A stretch of DNA of 6,642 nt, taken from contig JAFCZY010000108.1 in assembly GCA_019314105.1 (NCBI GenBank), positions 1 to 6,642 on the forward strand, in the 5' to 3' direction. The number at the start of each line of letters is the position of its first letter. Position 1 is the first letter of the stretch. Made by a program: the position numbers and the translations under genes. This document shows, piece by piece, positions 1-3,939 of this stretch. The notes under the pieces were generated by a model. The model saw only the letters and a list, made by a program, of their open reading frames with translations, was not told where the DNA came from and searched no databases. The stretch comes from Deltaproteobacteria bacterium (GTDB taxonomy: Bacteria > Desulfobacterota > Desulfobacteria > Desulfobacterales > Desulfobacteraceae).

Positions 1-280
1 TATAATCCTGTCTATGGCCTCTCATTTTTTTTTTTTTTTTACGACGTTTATACTTGAATACCAATGTCTTTTTGCCCTTTCCCTGGTCAAGGATATGCGC
101 TTTGACCAATGCATTTTCAACATTTGGGCTTCCAAGGGTGATGGTTTCACCATCTGAATACATGAGGATGTCATCAAATTCAATTTGAGAACCTTCGGTA
201 CCTTCAAGTTTTTCAACTTTCAGTATCTGTTCTTCATGAACCTTGTATTGTTTTCCTCCGGTTTTGATAACTGCGTACAT
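1..280 (-). CDS. rplU: Ribosomal protein L21 (bL21), partial: C-terminal end beyond the left edge
   Basis: Component of the 50S subunit that binds 23S rRNA. Reading from the ATG at 280-278, the translation begins MYAVIKTGGKQYKVHEEQIL, the family's N-terminal signature. It continues through the GKGKKTLVFKYKRR segment and ends at the window edge in KKKKKMRGHRQDY. The GHRQ motif and its spacing from KRR match E. coli L21 (RRRKHYRKQQGHRQ) residue for residue, so the 16-A tract at 25-40 is in frame. About 93 codons are present; the family is about 103 residues, so roughly ten C-terminal residues are missing. The start is supported by AAGGAG at 289-294, 8 nt upstream. The gene has its own sigma70-type promoter in the gap after tonB, so it is probably expressed independently of the uptake operon. 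rplU normally precedes rpmA (L27), which would be expected just beyond the left edge. Confidence 0.95.
   Translation of the reverse strand, partial: MYAVIKTGGKQYKVHEEQILKVEKLEGTEGSQIEFDDILMYSDGETITLGSPNVENALVKAHILDQGKGKKTLVFKYKRRKKKKKMRGHRQDY
25..40 (-). repeat. 16-nt homopolymer (poly-A on the coding strand) inside rplU
   Basis: Positions 25-40 are sixteen consecutive T on the plus strand, read as A16 in the rplU message (five AAA Lys codons plus the A of an ATG). Sixteen is the length that keeps the conserved GHRQ motif in frame with the upstream KRR. A gain or loss of one or two bases would shift the frame just before the end of the protein. Confidence 0.95.
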
Positions 281-288
281 TTTAAACT

Positions 289-294
289 CTCCTT
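289..294 (-). promoter_or_regulatory. Ribosome binding site of rplU
   Basis: AAGGAG on the minus strand lies 8 nt upstream of the ATG at 280. It fixes the L21 start, which is also the conserved family start (MYAVI). Confidence 0.85.
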
Positions 295-332
295 AATTAT
301 CTCAATACTTTTTGCATTTTTAAAAACTCGTA

Positions 333-361
333 ATAATATACTTACCCCCTGGATTTGTCAA
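333..361 (-). promoter_or_regulatory. Sigma70-type promoter for rplU
   Basis: On the minus strand a perfect -35 box TTGACA (361-356) is followed by a 17-nt spacer (355-339) and a -10 box TATTAT (338-333), one mismatch from TATAAT. Transcription would start near position 326, giving a 5' leader of about 45 nt before the rplU ATG. The promoter lies wholly in the gap between tonB and rplU and points at rplU, as expected for a highly expressed ribosomal gene. Confidence 0.85.
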
Positions 362-367
362 GATAAA

Positions 368-385
368 CATAGCCTAATGACTATG
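368..385 (-). terminator. Weak hairpin just after tonB, possible terminator
   Basis: CATAG (368-372) pairs with CTATG (381-385). A mismatch follows, then one more C-G pair (374/379) around a TAAT loop. On the minus strand it begins 3 nt after the tonB stop codon and is followed by TTTATCTT, a partly U-rich tail. The stem is short and AT-rich, so it is at best an inefficient intrinsic terminator. Readthrough into rplU is plausible. Confidence 0.3.
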
Positions 386-388
386 AAA

Positions 389-1075
389 TTATTTGAGTTC
401 AAATTTAACAGGAATTCGTACCCACATTTCCTGGGGCCTGCCATTTTTTTTACCGGGTTCAAAGAGCCAGCTTTTAACAGTTTTAACCGCCTGGCGATCA
501 AGGGATTTATAGCCACTTGAGTTGAAAATCTTTAAAGAGGAAACGCTTCCTTTTTCCGAAACCAATACCATTAGTTCGACAATCCCCTGATACCCTCTTT
601 TCCGGGCGATAACGGGATAAGCAGGCAAGGCATTCTTTTTGTAAAGCGGTATTGCAAATTTAATATGTGCTTGTTTGATGGTTTCTTTTTTTTGAGACCT
701 TCTTTTTTTCAGGGCGGGTTGATCTGTAAGATTTTGTTCTTTTTTTGCTTGAACCTGTATGATTTCAGCCGTATCTGTCTTAACAGGGGGGACAGTCTTA
801 ACAGGGGGTAATGGCTTCTTCACCACTTCTTTTTTTTTGTGAATGACCGGTTTGCTTCGGTGTGTCTTTTTGGGGAATTTAACTGGGTTTTTTTTTTCAA
901 GAACTGGTTTGGTTTTTTTGATAACAGGCTGCCTGTAGGAAAGGGTGACCGTAACCGATTTGATTTCAGGGGGTAAAATTTCATTATTTTTTTTCATTAT
1001 GGAGGGAATTAATACCATCAGGGCGATATGAAACCCTATGGCAATTACAGCAGATAGTATAATACGGCCCATCAT
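389..1075 (-). CDS. tonB: TonB energy-transducing protein
   Basis: Links the ExbB-ExbD proton motor in the inner membrane to TonB-dependent outer-membrane receptors. The 228-residue protein has a short cytoplasmic N terminus and one membrane anchor (about residues 5-24). His16 matches the conserved TonB anchor His; the family's Ser four residues earlier is Ala12. A long, very Lys-rich and Pro-containing periplasmic linker (about 45-135) follows, with a PPVKT repeat at 90-100. The C-terminal TonB domain (about 148-228) has the typical YP (153-154), a GxVxL-like segment GIVELMVLV, the SLDRQAV helix and WLFEPGK. The ATG at 1075 overlaps the exbD stop as TAATG; a second ATG follows at once (1072). 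No clear Shine-Dalgarno is seen, so translation is probably coupled to exbD. It is the last gene of the operon. Location with btuCD suggests it serves a corrinoid receptor, but it could serve other receptors too. Confidence 0.93.
   Translation of the reverse strand: MMGRIILSAVIAIGFHIALMVLIPSIMKKNNEILPPEIKSVTVTLSYRQPVIKKTKPVLEKKNPVKFPKKTHRSKPVIHKKKEVVKKPLPPVKTVPPVKTDTAEIIQVQAKKEQNLTDQPALKKRRSQKKETIKQAHIKFAIPLYKKNALPAYPVIARKRGYQGIVELMVLVSEKGSVSSLKIFNSSGYKSLDRQAVKTVKSWLFEPGKKNGRPQEMWVRIPVKFELK
777..808 (-). repeat. Two-copy 18-bp-period repeat in the tonB linker
   Basis: A 14-bp sequence (gtcttaacaggggg on the plus strand) occurs at 777-790 and again, identical, at 795-808, a period of 18 bp. 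It encodes the PPVKTV/PPVKTD repeat of the TonB periplasmic linker. It looks like a small in-frame duplication. Confidence 0.85.
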
Positions 1076-1485
1076 TAATTTTGATCTTCAGGGTCAGCTT
1101 GTAAGGAAATCTGATTCAATCCGGCCTGCCTGATTCTGTCTAGAACTTTAAAAAGATGTTGATAGGAAATATTTTTATCTGCAAAAAGAAGAACCTCCGG
1201 TTTTTTTTCTTTTTTTGCCTTTTGCTCAAGAATATGGGTCAGGTGTTCCAGATCCACAGGCTCTTTGTTAACATAAATAAAATTATTTTTATTTATGGTG
1301 ACTGACAGAACTATATCTTTTTCAGGTTTGACAGCAGCGGATTCAGGCAAAGAGACCGGCATGCCTTTATGTACGGCCATGGAGAGCATGGTATAGATAA
1401 AAACAACCAGAAGGAGGAAAACAACATCAATTAAGGGAAGCATCTCAATCCTGATTTTATTGTTTTCAGGTAAGCGCAATTTCAT
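1075..1485 (-). CDS. exbD: ExbD/TolR-family proton-channel subunit
   Basis: Stator partner of ExbB in the proton-motive-force-driven motor that energises TonB. The 136-residue protein has a short cytoplasmic N terminus and a single membrane helix (about residues 15-37). This holds the family motif PLIDVVFLLLVVF with the essential proton-carrying Asp at residue 20, equivalent to E. coli ExbD Asp25. A periplasmic ExbD domain (about 45-130) follows, with SVTINKNNFIYVN and VLLFADKNISYQHLFKVLD. The length is normal for the family. The ATG at 1485 overlaps the exbB stop as ATGA, preceded by a weak GGAAG. Its own stop overlaps the tonB start (TAATG). TolR is the alternative, but a tonB neighbour rather than tolA/tolB/pal favours ExbD. 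Confidence 0.93.
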   Translation of the reverse strand: MKLRLPENNKIRIEMLPLIDVVFLLLVVFIYTMLSMAVHKGMPVSLPESAAVKPEKDIVLSVTINKNNFIYVNKEPVDLEHLTHILEQKAKKEKKPEVLLFADKNISYQHLFKVLDRIRQAGLNQISLQADPEDQN

Positions 1486-2114
1486 TTTTTTTCTTCCGGG
1501 ATATTTGTTTTGACAGCTAAGATCTGTTCATAAACAATTTCAAAGCTGGTGGCATATTTTTCCATGATGCCTGCCGCACGCTTAATTCTTGAGTTAAAAT
1601 AGTTGTAGGGGAAAACCGTTATGATGGAAATAGACAGGCCTGTTGCAGTTGTTATCAAGGCCTGGGCAATCCCTCCGGTTACCGCTTGGGGGTTTTCAAC
1701 CCCTGTTGCTCCCAGCATATCAAATGAAGTAATGATACCCATAACAGTACCCAGGATGCCCATAAGCGGGGCAACGGTGATCATGGTGTCAAGCACACCC
1801 ATAAACCTTTGCATTCGGTTTATTTCGTCTGCTGCTGATGATTCCATAGCCTTGATCAAAGAATATTCACGATGAAGAATACCGCTTATGATCATTCGGA
1901 TGACATAATTTTGAGAGCCTGAGGCCTTTTGCCGAACAAGATCCCACTCCCCTTTCCCGGTAAGCATTAAAACTTCATCCACAAGTTTCTGATTTTTTTG
2001 CATGCCAATCCCAATCCAGAAAAAACTTCGCTCAATGATAATGGTCAACGTAATTATTGAGCATAACAGCAAGGGATACATGATGGGTCCACCGTTATGA
2101 AATATTACCATCAT
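1482..2114 (-). CDS. exbB: ExbB (MotA/TolQ/ExbB-family proton channel)
   Basis: Pentamer-forming scaffold of the ExbB-ExbD motor in the inner membrane. The 210-residue protein has three predicted membrane helices: about residues 12-35, 108-132 and 145-172. A cytoplasmic region lies between the first two. The MotA/TolQ/ExbB core shows APLMGILGTVMGIITSF in helix 2 and TGGIAQALITTATGL in helix 3. By alignment with E. coli ExbB, pore residues Thr148 and Thr181 correspond to Thr123 and Thr156. The position of Glu176 is Gln151, a substitution worth noting. The start at 2114 overlaps the btuD stop (ATGA); a second ATG follows at 2111. GAGGAGA at 2125-2131 supports this start with 11-nt spacing. The close relative TolQ is less likely, because exbD and tonB follow directly. 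Confidence 0.93.
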   Translation of the reverse strand: MMVIFHNGGPIMYPLLLCSIITLTIIIERSFFWIGIGMQKNQKLVDEVLMLTGKGEWDLVRQKASGSQNYVIRMIISGILHREYSLIKAMESSAADEINRMQRFMGVLDTMITVAPLMGILGTVMGIITSFDMLGATGVENPQAVTGGIAQALITTATGLSISIITVFPYNYFNSRIKRAAGIMEKYATSFEIVYEQILAVKTNIPEEKK

Positions 2115-2932
2115 AAGATTATATTCTCCTCTTTATTTAAAGCGTTTTGGCTGATAAGAAATATACAGGGTCTTTTTGACACAGGATTTTTTTGAATTCT
2201 TACGTTTGTATTGTATACTTCCTGTATTGATTGTTCAGAAAGAACCTGTTCGCAGGTTCCGGTTTGATATATCCCTCCATTTTTCCCATTGAGTAAAACA
2301 AGCCTGTCAGAGTATTCCGCTGCCAGGTTTAAATCGTGAAGAACTATCAGTACAGTGAGGCAGAGCGTCTTTTTAAGAGAACTTATCAATTCGAGAATTT
2401 GAATCTGGTGTGTAATATCAAGATGAGATGTGGGTTCATCAAGAAGAAGAAGCATGGGTTCCTGGGTTAAGGCCCTGGCAATGGCAGCCAGTTGTCTTTC
2501 GCCGCCGCTTATTTTATTGATGGATTCATCTTTAAGTTTTAAAATACCGGTAAGTTCCATATATTTATGGGCAAGTTTAATGTCCTTGGCGGTTTCAAAG
2601 AATTGATATTTTTTAAAAAAGGGCAGCCTTCCTAAAAGGACATATTCTTCAACACTCATGGAAACCGGTTCAACTGACTGCATGACAACTGCGATATGTC
2701 TGGCCAATTCCCGGTTTGACATTGTTTGAATATCGTTTCCTTTTATATAAATATTGCCTTTTTCAGGTTTGTTTATTTTTGAAATGATTTTTATCAGCGT
2801 TGTTTTTCCAGAGCCATTGGGGCCAATGATTGAAACAAATTCACCCGGATCTGTTGAAAAACAAATATTTTTTAGTATGGTTTTTTTATGGTATCTAAAG
2901 CTGAGGTTTTTTATAGTGAGGGGATGGGTCAT
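2111..2932 (-). CDS. btuD: ABC transporter ATPase, BtuD/FecE type (corrinoid import)
   Basis: Cytoplasmic ATPase that would power the adjacent permease. All ABC motifs are present in the 273-residue protein. Walker A is GPNGSGKT (residues 37-44) and the Q-loop Gln is 85 (VVMQ). The signature is ISGGERQ (141-147) and Walker B is LLLLDEP (161-167). The D-loop is SHLD (169-172) and the switch His is 199 (VLHDLNLAAEYSDR). The HDLNLAA stretch is typical of the iron-siderophore/B12 (FecE/BtuD) subfamily. The C-terminal ~50 residues past NTNVRI are less conserved. The start at 2932 overlaps the permease stop (ATGA) and has a good Shine-Dalgarno at 2937-2942. Sequence alone cannot separate B12 from ferric-siderophore or heme ATPases. 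The corrinoid assignment comes from the CbiZ fusion upstream. Confidence 0.9.
   Translation of the reverse strand: MTHPLTIKNLSFRYHKKTILKNICFSTDPGEFVSIIGPNGSGKTTLIKIISKINKPEKGNIYIKGNDIQTMSNRELARHIAVVMQSVEPVSMSVEEYVLLGRLPFFKKYQFFETAKDIKLAHKYMELTGILKLKDESINKISGGERQLAAIARALTQEPMLLLLDEPTSHLDITHQIQILELISSLKKTLCLTVLIVLHDLNLAAEYSDRLVLLNGKNGGIYQTGTCEQVLSEQSIQEVYNTNVRIQKNPVSKRPCIFLISQNALNKEENIIL
2125..2131 (-). promoter_or_regulatory. Ribosome binding site of exbB, inside the end of btuD
   Basis: GAGGAGA on the minus strand, 11 nt from the first ATG (2114) and 14 nt from the second (2111). It lies within the last codons of the ATPase gene. The spacing slightly favours the first ATG, the one in the ATGA overlap. 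Confidence 0.7.
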
Positions 2933-3939
2933 AAAGTCACCTGTTTTCTTGAAAGTGCCCAGATGAAAATAATACCGCCGATGATACCCGTTATAACCCC
3001 TACGGGGAGTTCAAGGGGAGATATGATGACCCTTGCAATCACATCACATAGAACTAAAAAAGCAGCACCAGCTAGAAATGAACTGATCAGAAGGATTCTA
3101 TGGTCGGGCCCTGCTATCATACGCATGAAATGAGGAACAATAAGCCCTGCAAACATGATGATCCCGGCAACAGATACACTTAATCCCGTTAAAAAAGATG
3201 CAATGATAAATAAATATTTTTTGGTTCGGGTGGTATTGACCCCTAAGTTTGCTGCTTCATCTTCACCCAGAAGCAGGGCATTTAAGTCAAAGCAGAAAAA
3301 ATATGAGAAAACAAGCCCTGCAAGGGAGCCGAAAAGCGCCATTTTTATTAAAACCGGGTTGGGTTCGTCAAGAGACCCCATGATCCAGAGGACAATATTT
3401 TGAAGATCATCCGTTTTTGAGATGGCCATGAGCAGCATGACCAGGGATGAGGCAACATAAGAGATCATCACACCGGTTAAAAGCATCCGGTTTGACCGGA
3501 TATCCCTTGTCTTGTTGTTTAAATAGTAAACAAGAAAAATGACAAGACTTGCGCCTAAGAACCCTGACAGGGGGTATGCAATAATACCTATTTTGCTGTA
3601 AAATTTAAAAAGTATATTGATGCAGACACCAAGAGAAGCCCCTCCTGAAATGCCAAGCGTATACGGTTCAACCAGGGGGTTTTTGAATATTCCCTGGAGC
3701 AGGGCACCTGCAAGAGCTAAAGCGCCTCCGATTGAAAGACCCAATATGATTCTTGGCAGTCGTATGCCTAAAAGAATACTATGGTCAGCGCTGCCTTTAT
3801 CGTAAAAAAGAATATGAGGGATATCTTTTAACGGGATACCTGCACTGCCGACGCATAAGGACAGAAGGCTGACAAATATCAATATGAGGATAAGCAGGAT
3901 TAAAATAATGGACCAGTACTTTATCTTGTTTTGTTTCAT
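2929..3939 (-). CDS. btuC: ABC transporter permease, BtuC/FecCD family (corrinoid import)
   Basis: Inner-membrane permease, expected to act as a BtuC2D2 complex that receives ligand from BtuF-like domains. The 336-residue length is normal for the family, which typically has ten membrane helices per subunit; the sequence is hydrophobic throughout. Family motifs: RLPR (60-63), GALLQGIFKNPLVEPYTLG (78-96) followed by SGGASLG, GEDEAANLG (225-233), VAGIIMFAGLIVPHFMR (257-273) and ELPVG (310-314). The GEDEAANLG/LGV region is near the coupling helices that contact the ATPase. The ATG at 3939 overlaps the stop of the fusion gene (ATGA) without a strong Shine-Dalgarno, suggesting translational coupling. 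The family also moves ferric siderophores and heme. The corrinoid assignment is inferred from the fused CbiZ domain upstream. Confidence 0.9.
   Translation of the reverse strand: MKQNKIKYWSIILILLILILIFVSLLSLCVGSAGIPLKDIPHILFYDKGSADHSILLGIRLPRIILGLSIGGALALAGALLQGIFKNPLVEPYTLGISGGASLGVCINILFKFYSKIGIIAYPLSGFLGASLVIFLVYYLNNKTRDIRSNRMLLTGVMISYVASSLVMLLMAISKTDDLQNIVLWIMGSLDEPNPVLIKMALFGSLAGLVFSYFFCFDLNALLLGEDEAANLGVNTTRTKKYLFIIASFLTGLSVSVAGIIMFAGLIVPHFMRMIAGPDHRILLISSFLAGAAFLVLCDVIARVIISPLELPVGVITGIIGGIIFIWALSRKQVTL
2937..2942 (-). promoter_or_regulatory. Ribosome binding site of btuD, inside the end of btuC
   Basis: AGGTGA on the minus strand, 4 nt upstream of the ATG at 2932. It matches the 16S anti-Shine-Dalgarno (UCACCU) fully and supports the ATGA-overlap start. 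Confidence 0.75.

Noticed and set aside
22..216. Minus-strand open frame of 64 codons ending in a Lys run, overlapping rplU
   Set aside because: It is a different frame from the clearly conserved L21 sequence, which is intact from 280 to the window edge.
297..317. Short upstream frame (ATG at 317, MQKVLR, stop TAA at 299-297) in the rplU leader
   Set aside because: It has no Shine-Dalgarno and is only six codons long; a chance ATG in AT-rich leader is the simpler explanation.
281..388. Riboswitch or small RNA in the tonB-rplU gap
   Set aside because: The gap is only 108 bp and is explained by a promoter, a short leader and a Shine-Dalgarno; no cobalamin riboswitch-like conserved core is visible.
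185..520. Plus-strand open frame of 111 codons across the rplU-tonB gap
   Set aside because: It is antisense to two well-supported genes and a clear promoter, with no recognisable protein similarity or ribosome binding site support.
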